Source: Symsagittifera roscoffensis
Taxonomy: Eukaryota > Xenacoelomorpha > Acoela > Convolutidae
Direction of reading: 5' to 3'
Assembly: GCF_963678635.1 (NCBI RefSeq)
Contig: NC_087066.1
Span: 2,079,745 to 2,143,744 of the forward strand
Length of the DNA stretch: 64,000 bases
In this document: piece by piece, positions 32,248 to 42,440 of the stretch
How positions within the stretch are numbered: position 1 is the stretch's first letter
How the letters are laid out: each line of letters starts with the position of its first letter
Made by a program: the position numbers and the translations under genes
Notes under the pieces: generated by a model
Databases searched by the model: none
Told to the model about the DNA's origin: nothing
The model's input: only the letters and a program-made list of their open reading frames with translations

Positions 32248-32258
32248 TAAAAACACTA

Positions 32259-32753
32259 TGTAACATTCGTCTACTTCGGTCACATATGAGGCTTAAAAAA
32301 AATAGGCCCTATAACCATTGGCTCAGGAGTCAGGGACACTATATCTAAAAAAGTCGGAGCCAATTCGGTTCACTTGCGACATGAGATTAAAACCCGTTAC
32401 AGCTTAGAGGCAACTACCAAAATATCCCCCACTCTAGAAATACGAACGTCCCCATACTTAGGTCTCAAAATACCCAAAATACACGAACGCCGTTAAAAAC
32501 AGGGTCGGAACAATCATTACAATTACTTTTTATTAGACAGTGGCACTTTGATCCATTTCAGATGAATCAACCTAAAACTCGCCTTATCTCAACATAACTA
32601 TCACAAAATACACTCGGGAAAATTAAATTAGGTACTCACATAGCAGCACACTTGAAAATTAGAGTAATTAGGCTAACTAGTAACTCTAGCATAAATACAA
32701 TTGAATATAACTTGAGAAGTTTGCTATCAATGAATTCCAATCAAAAGAAATGA
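32259..32753 (-). repeat. 5' LTR of the giant element
   Basis: This is the full-length partner of 12362-12877. It lacks a few short insertions present in the left copy, for example around 12455-12470 and near 12830. The ~5% divergence between the two LTRs means the insertion is not very recent. Confidence 0.92.
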
Positions 32754-32757
32754 GTTT
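32754..32757. other. Candidate target-site duplication, right copy (GTTT)
   Basis: These four bases after the right LTR match 12358-12361. Confidence 0.6.
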
Positions 32758-33099
32758 TAAGTTGAGAATATAGTTTTGGGATATGAACCATTGGGAGACT
32801 TCAGTTGTCAACCTTTCCACTGAAGCTTCACTCTGGTTCAGTTGGATTTCGATCTGTTCCAGTGATTTCGCGTGTTTACTAGAATCTCAGAAATTGCGAA
32901 TGGCAATTTCCCGCTGTTGTAATTCGGTTGTTCTGATTTTATTTCTGATGTTTTCAGTAGTCGCGAGAAAATTGAGCATGACCGGCACAATTCGATTTTT
33001 CGAAAAACTAAACTTCATCCCAAAACTACGTATTTCGTATTCCTCAATGTCAAACTTCCAGATATGACCGACTGGCACATTTTGAGTTGCACGACACAA
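32758..33099 (-). pseudogene. Coding-like fragment with coiled-coil character, adjacent to the insertion
   Basis: The minus strand reads from about 33099 (VPVGHIWKFDIEEYEIRSFG, then LATTENIRNKIRTTELQQRE) to an in-frame TGA at 32887. It continues with SLEQIEIQLNQSEASVERLT to the edge of the giant element. The heptad-like spacing and normal codon composition suggest a real exon or exon relic of unknown family. The duplicated copy of this region (34.6 kb) lacks these ~320 bases. The retroelement landed at the end of this frame. Confidence 0.4.
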
Positions 33100-34320
33100 A
33101 ATATTTGAATAAAGTCATCCAAATTTATCAAAGTTTTTTAATCCAGCTTTGTTGTTTCAACAATTTCAACCGTTTTTTTATTGAACGTTGCTGGAGCAAA
33201 CTGTATGACAAAAACTAATCGAAAAAACTTACCTTAAAATTATCTGTCTAATGAACTGATAGTTTCATATTCCTCAAAAATGCTTCAATTGTAAAATGTA
33301 TTTTCTGTAAAAATAAACAAACCAATCTCCTTCTTGCTTAAATTGCAGTTTTTTCTGATTGTGGCGTCTAATTTAAGCGAGAACAATATATGTTATTTTG
33401 ATTTAAAAGGAAATAATTTGAAGCATATTTAGGGAATACGAAAAATGTGAAAGATAAGGAAAGTTTTTGGCAGTTTAAGGAATTGGAATTGGTCCTTAAT
33501 GTTTCAGATCAAAAACGAAGTTTTATTCGCCAGACCATGTTTTGTTGTATTCATCAACTGCTTAGTTAGACTCTTCAGTGTGTTTATATGGTGCAATGAA
33601 AAAAAAACGATTTAAATTAGTTCATGCTTTCGAAATGGCTACCAACCTTTTATTTAACTTTTTCTCCCAATTTTCTTTCATTTGCTCTCACTTTTTTACA
33701 TTCTATTTTTCTGAGTAGACTTTTGGACAAATTATCAATCATTCTCTTGACCTTCAACAACAATCTTGACCATCAAGACTCTTGACCATCAAAACCTTTG
33801 ATAAAGTAAGGAAATTACGCTGAGATAGTTCAAATTTGAGAATCGTGACTGCTAAATTAAAAACTTAAAAATCAAGCAAAATGTTCATTAATTGAACTAA
33901 TATTGTTTGTAATTTTTGTTACAGATTTTGAAAGAACCTTTTTTCACTTCTCTTTGAATGAACCTGCAGAGAGAAACAAACAGTTTAAGTTTACTCATTT
34001 GAATATTTTTTCCTAGTTTTGACTGTCAAGATTACTATCTTGGTACATTTCTCTTCACTGCATTACAAGTTATCACCAGAAAACTCAAGTTTTCTTGATA
34101 AAAATTTTCATATCGTTGACTGTTAAGACTTTTAGCTTTGTTTTCAGACAAGCGAAACCTAACGAGAAAGAAATCTTAACGGTCGAAACTGTAAAAACCT
34201 TTTTTAGGGATTTATGTCAAAAAATTTTTCCTTTTAATTATTTCGAGAAAACCTACTTTGGAGATTTCAAGATTACTTAAAACTCAGATGAAGGAAAGCT
34301 AGCAAGAGTTTTTAAGAAAA
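33090..34320. repeat. Right inverted-repeat arm, first tandem copy
   Basis: The block resembles 34625-35960 in direct orientation (for example GCGTCTAATTTAAGCGAGAA at 33365 and 35050, and TCATATTCCTCAAAAATGCT at 33268 and 34950). Its part from ~33500 is the reverse complement of 11100-11800. It is AT-rich and I see no gene in it. Confidence 0.75.
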
Positions 34321-34414
34321 ACTTTGGCCTGAATGAAACCTAATCAAAAAGCTCAACAATCCTGTATTTCGTAAATTTTTGGGTAAAAACTTTTTCTATG
34401 GGAAGTACAGAAAA

Positions 34415-34662
34415 AAGTTTTTTGTTTGAGATCATCTTCACATTGTGAACAATTGAAACATATCATCTAAAAGCTAGTCAAGGGAAAAGTATGATGAAAA
34501 AAGATAGTTTTTGGCAAACAGAGCATTTAAAAATGTTAAAATAACATTAGTTTGCTCAGCATTTTCACAATACTGACATTCCTCTTTCCACACAAGGGCT
34601 TTGTAGTATAGCCGAGGATTTTTTTTGAGTTGCAAGACACAAAAACATTTGGGTAAGATCAT
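34415..34662 (-). pseudogene. Second copy of the YYKALVWK coding-like block
   Basis: The sequence is directly repeated from 12140-12357 (TTTGTTTGAGATCATCTTC and CACACAAGGGCTTTGTAGTA shared). On the minus strand it encodes LQLKKNPRLYYKALVWKEEC followed by a stop at 34474. No family is recognised. It is either part of a duplicated gene or a repeat-borne frame. Confidence 0.4.
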
Positions 34663-37650
34663 TCAAATTTATCAAGGTTTTTTTAAACCGACTTTGTTTT
34701 TTACATGAAGCCTTCAGTCAGTGTTCCGGGAAAAAATGTATTTCCAGCTCTACAAAACTCTGAGGCATGCCCCGTCGGTTTAGCGGGCAATAGGTAACCC
34801 GACGTTGCTTGTTGCTACACTCCGCTGGTTTAGTTGATGGTCTACACTTTTAACCTTTCCAACCTGGAACTTTGGTGAAGTAAATTGTATGCCAAAAAAA
34901 TAATCGAAAAAGTTTTCAGCGAACATTTATCTATCTAACGAATTGATAGCTTCATATTCCTCAAAAATGCTTCAACGTTCATGGATTCTCTGTAAAACTA
35001 ATTGAACCAATCTTTTTCTCGCTTAAATTGCTCTTTTGTCTGATTATGGCGTCTAATTTAAGCGAGAACGAGATTGGTTCAATTAACTTTAAATAAAATA
35101 CCTTTTTTAAAGCATAAGAAAAATTTGAAGGAATATGAAAGTTTTTGGCATTTTTTAGGAATAGCAATTAGTCATTAAGGTTTCAGACCAAAAACAAAGA
35201 ATTTTTGGCCAGGCCATGTTTTGTTGCATTCATCAACTGCTTATTTAAACTCCCCAATGTGCGTATTTGGTGCATTGTAAATAACGATTTATTTTAGTTC
35301 AAGCTTTAGAAATGGCTACCAACCTTTTACTATGGTTTTTCTTCCGTTTTTCATTCCTTTGCTCTCACTTTTTTGACATTCTGGATTTATGAGTAGACTT
35401 TTGAAAAAACTTTTATACATTCTCTCGAAGTTTAACAATAATGAAAGAGCCTATCGCATTTGAAGGAGATTGAGCTTGCAAGTTTGAGAATCGTGACTGC
35501 TAAAAAAAATTAAAATCAAGCAAACCTTTCTTTAATTGAACTTTTTTCGTTTTTTTTTGCTAACAATTTTAAAGGAACCTATTTCACTTCTATTTGAATG
35601 AACCTGCTGAAAGAAACAAATAGTTATAAATTTACTCATTTGAAATTTGTTTCCATAATTTTGACTGTTGAGACTGCTAACTTTTGTTTCAGATAAAAGA
35701 AACCTACCTAAAAAGAAGTTTTAACAATCAAAACTGTGAAAACCCTAATTAGGGATTTAGCGCATAAAACTTTTTCCTTTTAACTGTTACTTTCGTAACT
35801 TTTAAGATTTTAAGATTTTTTCAAACTCAGATAAAGGAAACCTAGCAAGAGATCTTAAGAAAAATTTTCGGTTGAGTGAAACCTAATCAATAAGCTCAAC
35901 GATCCGTTAATTCCTAAATTGTTGTAAAAAACAATTCATATAGGAAGTCCAATCGATTAGAACCATTTTAGAATATCTCTGTTTTTTAAAGCAACCTAGA
36001 ATTACTGAGATTTACATCAAACCTAATGTAGAAAAAACCAAGTTCCATGTCATTAACAGTTTAAAATAAGAATCTAGTTGAACAAAGTAAGAAGTTAAAA
36101 CCATTAAACAGTTTTTTAGCAAGCCACATAACATTTCTTGAGGCAAAATTTCATTTCTTTAGATAGATTGAATTAAAAATCATAGGTTTTTGACTTGATG
36201 CAAGAAAACTTGGAATTTATTTATGGTGCAGTAAAAAATTTTCAAAGTTTTCAAGAATGCAAAAAAAACAGTTTTTGTAAGATATGCAAAAAGCTCAAAG
36301 AAATTTAAACCTCCCGCAAAAATGGTGCGGTTTTTTCTTTTCAATTGTAGGCAAAAATCTTTGTACTCTTCAAATTCAGAAACAAAAAAACACACACAGT
36401 TTCATGGGTAGATTCTGTTAAACTTGTTATAACTAAAATGTAACTGTAGATTAATTGAAAACAATACGGAGTTTAAAATGTTTCTATTTAACTAACAATT
36501 TTACATCTCAAAAATTTTTTTAAACGCATAAATGAAAAAATACATTGATAATTTTACACAAAAATAAACAGACGAAGATGACTTTATATTAACAAAAGAA
36601 AGCAAAAAAAACATACAAATAAACTTACGCTACTCAAATACGCTAGCCAAGCCTCAGACAGACAAAAGTAGAGCTGTAATATCTGATGCATGCAAGTTCA
36701 TGCTAAAAATTTTGTGCAAAGTTCTGAACTTTTTCGAACAAAAAGGTAAAAAGCTAAGTTTGGGCTGTATTTATAGTTCTAGCTGTATATGAGCGTCTCA
36801 AAATGCCTTCGCTTATCTTATACAAGAATGCACTTTTATCAAAAATTACATGAGATCACACATAGATTGAAAAGCACACACACACGCACATATACAGACA
36901 CACATACACATGCACAAAAAAAAAACGTCCATATAGTTATGATCACATACTTGAGAAAACTCACACTTAGACTTTATTGATCTGGTATGTGATGTACGTT
37001 AAAAGTTTGTAGTGAAAAAACTGAAGTCTTTTTGACAAAAATAGACTGTTTTGGACAAATAGTCGTGCTTGTGATTGAGTTCATAAGCATTATAATCCAT
37101 TAGTAAGAACTTGACAAAAACATCTATAAAAATTTTTTTAAACAAAAAACTACTCAACTGCCCAAACTCAAACGTACACTCGAGCATACATACCTTGTCA
37201 ACACATACAAAAGTCTCTGGTACTTTTTGGTACTTATCTATTTTCTAGACTAATAAATTTGCATCTTCTAGAGAACTCAGAAACAATTCAAATACTTATA
37301 AGTTTAGTTAAAATTAAGGTCTCATTTTGGCTCGTTAGACACATAATTGATTAGTTAATTGTACAAATTATCATAGAAACAAAAATATTACACAGTTTTT
37401 TGGTGAGCACAAGCATCATCCATTCATCCATAAGTACGTACAATTTTTCGATAAGTAGAGTTTTTACATATATCAAGGTATCATGAATAGACATGAACAA
37501 CAAATCATTAAACATCACATAGACACGCACACACAGAAAACTTTTTATAACATCTATTGTATCTAGTGAAATATAATCAAAAATTCTAACAAACTTACCT
37601 AGATTTTCCGCTGAGGATTTCATTCAAGTTGCAGTTACACATCTTAATAT
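34625..37650. repeat. Right inverted-repeat arm, second tandem copy and outer part
   Basis: From 34625 to ~35960 this is a diverged duplicate of 33090-34320. From ~36000 to 37200 it pairs in reverse complement with 9640-10700. Beyond 37200 the pairing fades. It is AT-rich and carries CA-rich microsatellite stretches at 36874-36918 and 37520-37535. I see no supported gene. Confidence 0.7.
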
Positions 37651-37712
37651 GTATTGAACAATCGTAGAAAAATAAACCTTATTTTTATGGATACGCACCG
37701 CATAATTACAGG

Positions 37713-37912
37713 NNNNNNNNNNNNNNNNNNNNNNNNNNNNNNNNNNNNNNNNNNNNNNNNNNNNNNNNNNNNNNNNNNNNNNNNNNNNNNNNNNNNNNNN
37801 NNNNNNNNNNNNNNNNNNNNNNNNNNNNNNNNNNNNNNNNNNNNNNNNNNNNNNNNNNNNNNNNNNNNNNNNNNNNNNNNNNNNNNNNNNNNNNNNNNNN
37901 NNNNNNNNNNNN
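37713..37912. other. Assembly gap (200 N)
   Basis: A run of unspecified bases. Any apparent frame across it has no meaning. Confidence 1.
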
Positions 37913-37920
37913 TTTCAACA

Positions 37921-38720
37921 TTTGATACTCCGAGGGGACAATTTGGTAAATTTTTAGATCATTATCTATACATAGGGATCAAAATTAAAATTTCGGGGTA
38001 ATTAGATTTGCATAGGGACCATTAGGTACACAAAGGGATCATTAGTTTCAACTAGGGATCTTTATTTGGACGTAAATATCATTCGTTTTTTAAAGATACA
38101 ATTATTTATACCCGTGATCATTAGTTGTACACAGGGATCATAATTTGTACGTAGAGATCATCAAATGTGATCAAGGATTATTTGTTATGCATAAGTATAC
38201 TTGATTTACGCAGGGATTGTTGGTTGTACGTAGGGATCATTGTTTACACGATAAGATTGTTAGTTTTACATAGGAATCAATCAAAACTTTACGTTGGATC
38301 ATTAGTTATACATAGCGATCATTGGTCCTACATGTGTATTATTAGCTAGACATAGGGATTACGAGTAATACATCACTTATAAGACATAGGGATCTTTAGC
38401 TATGCAAGGGGATCATTGGTTATACGCTAGGATCATTAGCTATACGTAGATATCATTAGATGTACATAAAGATCAATGGTTATACATGGGGATCCTTGTG
38501 GATCTTTGATTTTTTTTGGCGGAAAAAAATTTGAAGAAATTGAAAAAAAAATTGCACAAAAAATTTTCTGATCAAAGTTTTTTTAAATCGTAGTCGAAAT
38601 TTGTTTTTTTGCAAAACTCATTTATACGGATCATTTGGTATACATAGGGATCAAGGGGTTTAAAAATTATCGTAGGGATCATTAGGCATGAATATTTTAC
38701 AAAGGGATGTATACCCAATC
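37921..38720. repeat. Short-period degenerate minisatellite, core ATAGGGATCATTAG
   Basis: Some 30 imperfect copies of a ~20-25-bp unit (CATAGGGATCATTAGTTATA-like) start right after the gap. The array is interrupted at about 38505-38630 by an AT-rich stretch. Reading frames through it are repeat artefacts. The array probably extends into the gap and may have caused it. Confidence 0.85.
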
Positions 38721-38847
38721 ACCAACCCCCCTTCCGATTCCAGCGTCGTATATCTATACTATCTACGCTACAGATGATTGTATAAAAACAAAATCGTATT
38801 CTTCCCATGTAATTTATTTTAGCTTCGCTGCGCGACACTAGTTTCAG

Positions 38848-38920
38848 GGCAGCATGGCCTAACGGAAAAGGCGTCTGACTTCGAATCAGAAGATTAGGGG
38901 TTCGAATCCCTCTGTGGTCT
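38848..38920 (+). tRNA. tRNA-Arg (anticodon UCG)
   Basis: The 73-base segment folds as a cloverleaf. The acceptor GGCAGCA pairs with TGTGGTC with one A-G mismatch and two G-U pairs. The D arm is GCC/GGC. The anticodon stem is TCTGA/TCAGA with loop CTTCGAA, giving anticodon TCG. The T arm holds TTCGAAT; its outer two pairs are weak (one G-U, one A-C). Internal pol III promoters are intact: A box TGGCCTAACGG and B box GGTTCGAATCC. A T5 run at 38923-38927 serves as terminator. There is no encoded CCA. The weak pairs leave open a slightly decayed gene. Confidence 0.8.
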
Positions 38921-38922
38921 AC

Positions 38923-38927
38923 TTTTT
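38923..38927 (+). terminator. Pol III terminator (T5) of the tRNA-Arg gene
   Basis: TTTTT begins three bases after the discriminator base of the tRNA. Confidence 0.7.
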
Positions 38928-38935
38928 ATTATCAA

Positions 38936-39122
38936 ATCTTGCGCGGTTTTTGAGCGGATTTTTTTTTAGATAAACCGCTCAAAACCGTTCAAATCTTGCG
39001 CGGTTTTTGAGCGTTTTTTTTAGATAAACCGTTCAAAAACCGCTCAAACCGCTCATTTTGAAGCAAGATTTTGAGCGTAATTGTCTAAAAAAACCGCTCA
39101 AACCGCTCAAATCTTGCTTCAA
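38936..39122. repeat. Nested palindromic repeats of CCGCTCAAA
   Basis: Directly after the tRNA, ACCGCTCAAA or its complement TTTGAGCGGT appears about nine times in alternating orientation. Two copies of AAATCTTGCGCGGTTTTTGA are present. An inverted pair GAAGCAAGATTTTGAGCG / CGCTCAAATCTTGCTTC lies at 39060-39122. The transcript or DNA strand could form several alternative hairpins. Confidence 0.85.
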
Positions 39123-39135
39123 ATTAGGTGAAAAA

Positions 39136-39342
39136 TCGGCTCTTTTTCCTTTCCCCCCCCCACCTCACACAAACATGAATTTTATGGTCTAACGAGTAGT
39201 TTTACAAGGTTAATTATGAAGACCAAATATTTTTGTTATGGCCTAATCAGTCTGCATGTCAATTTTCATGACAATCGGACAAAGTGAACAGTAATTTCAA
39301 ATTGAAAAATTTGCAGGTGGGGGGAAAAGGAAAAAGAGCCGA
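39136..39342. mobile_element. MITE-like element with ~28-bp terminal inverted repeats
   Basis: TCGGCTCTTTTTCCTTTCCC at 39136 pairs with the reverse complement at 39315-39342 (GGGGGGAAAAGGAAAAAGAG). About 150 bp lies between. There is no coding capacity. The target duplication is unclear (A-rich flanks), so the superfamily is undetermined. Confidence 0.55.
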
Positions 39343-39344
39343 AA

Positions 39345-39790
39345 AATCTCGACTCGGGATACTAAAGGCTCTCTGTTTGCCGTTCTAACGCAAACTGTGA
39401 CTGTCCTTAACGCTTCATTTTGTTTCTCTTCAGATTTTACAGAATGTCGCACTGAGCTTGATTGACCATTATGATACAGCCAGCGTAGTTCATATCACTA
39501 CGAGTGAAGAATGAGGATGAACTTGTTTTAACCAGTTAGGCATCCTGCATCTTTGCTATGGTAAAGTGAGGGTATCTTTGCTTGGGCCTCATTTTGTTCC
39601 ACCGAAGTTTTCTTTCCAACACATTTTTCCTCGATTGGAGCTTTGAGCAGAAATTTAACATGTCGATGGTTACACCAAGTTAAGGCGATAACTTCTCCGA
39701 CTTTTGCTCATCGATAGCTTCATCGTCCTTTGTTTCAAAAATTTCTTGCAGTCCAGTTTATAAATATTGTTACCATTTTATTGTTGCCCG
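39345..39790. other. No gene seen
   Basis: Mixed-composition sequence with only short frames. Nothing is supported. Confidence 0.4.
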
Positions 39791-39794
39791 GGAT

Positions 39795-40690
39795 GACCGA
39801 AACTTCTTATCATACAATTCCATTATATGAGAAACTTCTTGTCATACATTTCTATACAATGCCATACGTGCAGAACATTGTATGAAATCTCTATGATAAC
39901 ATTTTTCCATAAATGAAAATTGTATGATAGATGTTTTTCCATAAACCAAAAAGTTGGAGTTTTTCTTTCTGAATAATTTTCGGTTGGTTTAGCAGCCGAA
40001 CACAAGCGACAAAGACCTTGGTTTCTCATAGCACCAAAGGCTGGATGGTCTTTGCATTTATAATGCATAGAAAACGACCTCTCTTTCACAATTGATATAA
40101 CAAAAGCAACAAACGTTTAGTTCTTGGCAAAAATTTTTGATGGTGATTATTTTAAATTTTTGAATTTTCAAATTATCAGACATTGGTCAAGGCATATATA
40201 AACACCCCATACAAAGGAAATAGGAAATTTCAGCGTTTTTGAAGAAAAAAATTAAGTCAATAGAAAATAAAAGCCAATATTATCGTAACCAGGACTACGT
40301 TATGCACACAAAAAATTAAATTTTGCATGCAAAAAATTTTTTTTGAAAAATGTTTGTTTGCGTACGAAATTCGATTTGCGGTTGAAAAAAAAAAACAAAA
40401 AAATGTTGTTCCAAATTTTCAAAATAACTTGAAAAATTTTTTGTGTCGCCATCAAAAAAATGCCAGTCATACAATTTCCATAAATGGGAATTGTATGATA
40501 AGCATTTTTTTCAAAAAACGAAAACCTCAGTTTTCTATCACCAGACTGTTTTATTAGAATCAAACAGCCACAGAAATAAGTTTATACCAGTTTTCAACCA
40601 TTTTTGGAAATTGTATGATAATTGTTTGATAAGCATTTTTCCACACACTTGATGTATGGAATTGTATGATAAGCATTTTTGGTGTATGGA
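39795..40690. repeat. Cluster of hairpin motifs around CATACAATT / AATTGTATG
   Basis: The word AATTGTATGATAAGCATTTT or its reverse complement recurs at least six times in both orientations between 39810 and 40680. Near-perfect hairpins include the one at about 40466-40500 (CATACAATTTCC, short loop, GGGAATTGTATG). Frames here are short and driven by the repeat. Confidence 0.65.
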
Positions 40691-41430
40691 GGTCAACCCG
40701 GGTGTCTAAGGATAAACATTTTGTAGTCGATCTGTGAGTCACGATTGTAGTCCATCCAGGTTTGAGTTCAAGGTAACTTTCAGCTCATCTCAGTTTGAGC
40801 AAGATGTGGGGGTCGTTATATCCGCAGAACAAATGACCAATTTGTCTACGTGCTCGGTCAGGCCTCATATGCAAGTTAAAAAGAACCAACGACAGTACAC
40901 AGCCTTTCGGTGCTCCTTAGATCAGTTTTTGCTAGACCTCTGAAGCAATTTTATTGTTCTTGCAACTTGCAGCCAAGGCCAACACAATGTACATTCCTTA
41001 GTTAACTGGTCGACTGTTTTGAGACTATGACCACATTCGTGTGGCTGGATTTCGTCGGTTTATATACTAGAAGGAGCAGAAGAGCTCACCTACCTCTAAG
41101 ATACATCAACTCGACGCATGTTGCTACTGTAGCCGCAAAAAAGTACTTCAAACCCTTGAAAACTATCCAGACGAATTCCTGTGTAAAAAACGTCCAAATA
41201 ATTGACACCTGTGGTAAATATACCATCAGGCCTCAACGACCTTGGCAATGGTAGAGACAAAATCAAAAACGACCAAAATCTCCTCTCGAGGTGAAGACCC
41301 CGATATGAACGTAATTTGCTGTCAATAGAGGAGACGATGCCACTATAACAACCATAACAACCCAACCAGGATTGTCGTTTTAGTCGATTAGGCTCGATAG
41401 ATGAATTGACCTGCTTAAGAACAATCACTA
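40690..41430 (-). pseudogene. Remnant of a non-LTR retrotransposon reverse transcriptase
   Basis: On the minus strand GAPKGCVLSLVLFNLHMRPD (codons from 40916) matches the G-x-P-Q-G-x-x-L-S block of LINE reverse transcriptases. Downstream, a stretch resembling the thumb region follows after a stop (SYLELKPGWTTIVTHRS). Upstream, at ~41040-41000, a Cys-Gly/His/Cys piece (ECGHSLKTVDQLTKECTLCW) resembles a LINE C-terminal zinc motif. That order is unexpected and suggests two fragments. Stops are frequent, so this is a dead copy. The clade is not determined. Confidence 0.45.
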
Positions 41431-41998
41431 CATATTGAAAATTGTTTTGTGTTGCCGAAATGCTGCCGAAAAGTCTCGTAAGGTTTTGCCACAGTTCAGT
41501 AATACGAACAGAAAAAAAATTACCACGAACAAAAAATTTCCAAAGATCACTTCAAATAAGATGAAAGTTAAGAACTCGTAAATCAATTTGATTAGGTAGT
41601 TCAGCTATGTTAGTTTCCATGACAATTTCGACAGATTGACATATCTTTTAAAAAAAAATGACGAGCGTTTTGAAGCAATTGAGTTTTTTTTCGAATTTTT
41701 TCATGTCACTTGGTTGTCAAACAACGCACATTTAATCGCATATGAAATTGCTTTAAATGTGCTGTTGGCTTTGGCCGGATTTTATTGAGGTATTCTTTTG
41801 ATGGAGTGACCTAATGATCGAAAACTTTAGGCCAATCAAAATCGCTAGACGTTCCTTTTGTTAAAATGACTTTTGCACAAAGCTGAAGTTTTAAACATTT
41901 ATTTAGTTTTTTTAAGTACCCGATTTCGATTTCAAAATATTTGAAAGTTCATGCATCCGCTTTTTTTCAACCGGTCAATATTAATTTAATGGCCTGGG
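41430..41998. other. AT-rich sequence, no gene seen
   Basis: Only short frames are present. Nothing recognisable. Confidence 0.4.
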
Positions 41999-42000
41999 TA

Positions 42001-42282
42001 CAGTGCTGATTTAAATTATCCGGACAAATCGAACAAAACTTGAATTTTCAAACGCGTTTTTCTCAAATTGGGTTAAGATTGAAAAAAGCCAAAATGACCC
42101 ATTTTTGAGGTAAAATTTTTTGTTGAGAATTTTGGAGAAAAATGGCACCATATTAATTCTGGTGAAATTCTAAGCAACTTTTGTTCTGTTTACTTTTTGT
42201 CTAATCTTAACCCAATTTGAGAAAAACGCGTTTGAAAATTCAAGTTTTGTTCGTTTTGTCCGGATAAATTAAATCAACACTG
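42001..42282. mobile_element. Tc1/mariner-type MITE (282 bp) with TA target duplication
   Basis: The element starts CAGTGCTGATTTAAATTATC and ends in the reverse complement, GATAAATTAAATCAACACTG. TA lies on both sides (41999-42000 and 42283-42284). The inverted arms extend ~80 bp (42001-42085 and 42200-42282) with few mismatches, around a ~115-bp unpaired centre. CAGT termini and a TA duplication are the signature of Tc1/mariner mobilisation. No transposase is encoded. Confidence 0.88.
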
Positions 42283-42440
42283 TATGTTCGCTTTCTGTGA
42301 GCTTTTTGTGATTTCTGTAAGATTCTTAATACCCAATTCTGATTGGCTGAAAAAAAACTAAATATCTAACATTAGGTCCGTCCATCAAGAGGGTTGCCAC
42401 TGGATTTCAATATTTTGAGAAAAACGCCGCAATGAATAGG

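Larger units (their letters stand above)
29790..32258 (-). other. Long (~2.5 kb) leader between the 5' LTR and gag
   Basis: I see no gene here apart from low-complexity frames produced by the repeats. It holds the 16-bp minisatellite (30195-30665), a three-copy 69-bp repeat (31570-31775), pyrimidine-rich plus-strand stretches and AT-rich pieces near 30900-31000. A leader this long is unusual and may carry packaging or translation-control RNA structure. That role is inference only. Confidence 0.6.
12362..32753 (-). mobile_element. Giant (~20.4 kb) Ty3/gypsy-type LTR retroelement, decayed copy
   Basis: Two ~500-bp direct repeats (12362-12877 and 32259-32753) bound a minus-strand gag-protease-RT-RNase H-integrase order followed by ~10 kb of extra coding sequence. 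The 4-bp sequence GTTT flanks both ends (12358-12361 and 32754-32757), and a purine tract adjoins the 3' LTR. Its base composition is far less AT-rich than its flanks. The length is several times that of an ordinary Ty3/gypsy element (usually 5-8 kb). Many in-frame stops and several frameshifts make this copy non-autonomous. From memory, related polyproteins occur in several invertebrate groups, but I could not check this. Exact LTR ends are ambiguous by up to 4 bp, because the internal base run next to the 3' LTR resembles the target duplication. Confidence 0.93.

Noticed and set aside
37654-38001. Open frames spanning the N run
   Set aside because: Unspecified bases cannot support a reading frame.
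37921-38720. Regularly spaced short repeats that could suggest a CRISPR array
   Set aside because: The units are degenerate and contiguous, without unique equal-length spacers, and the genome is eukaryotic.
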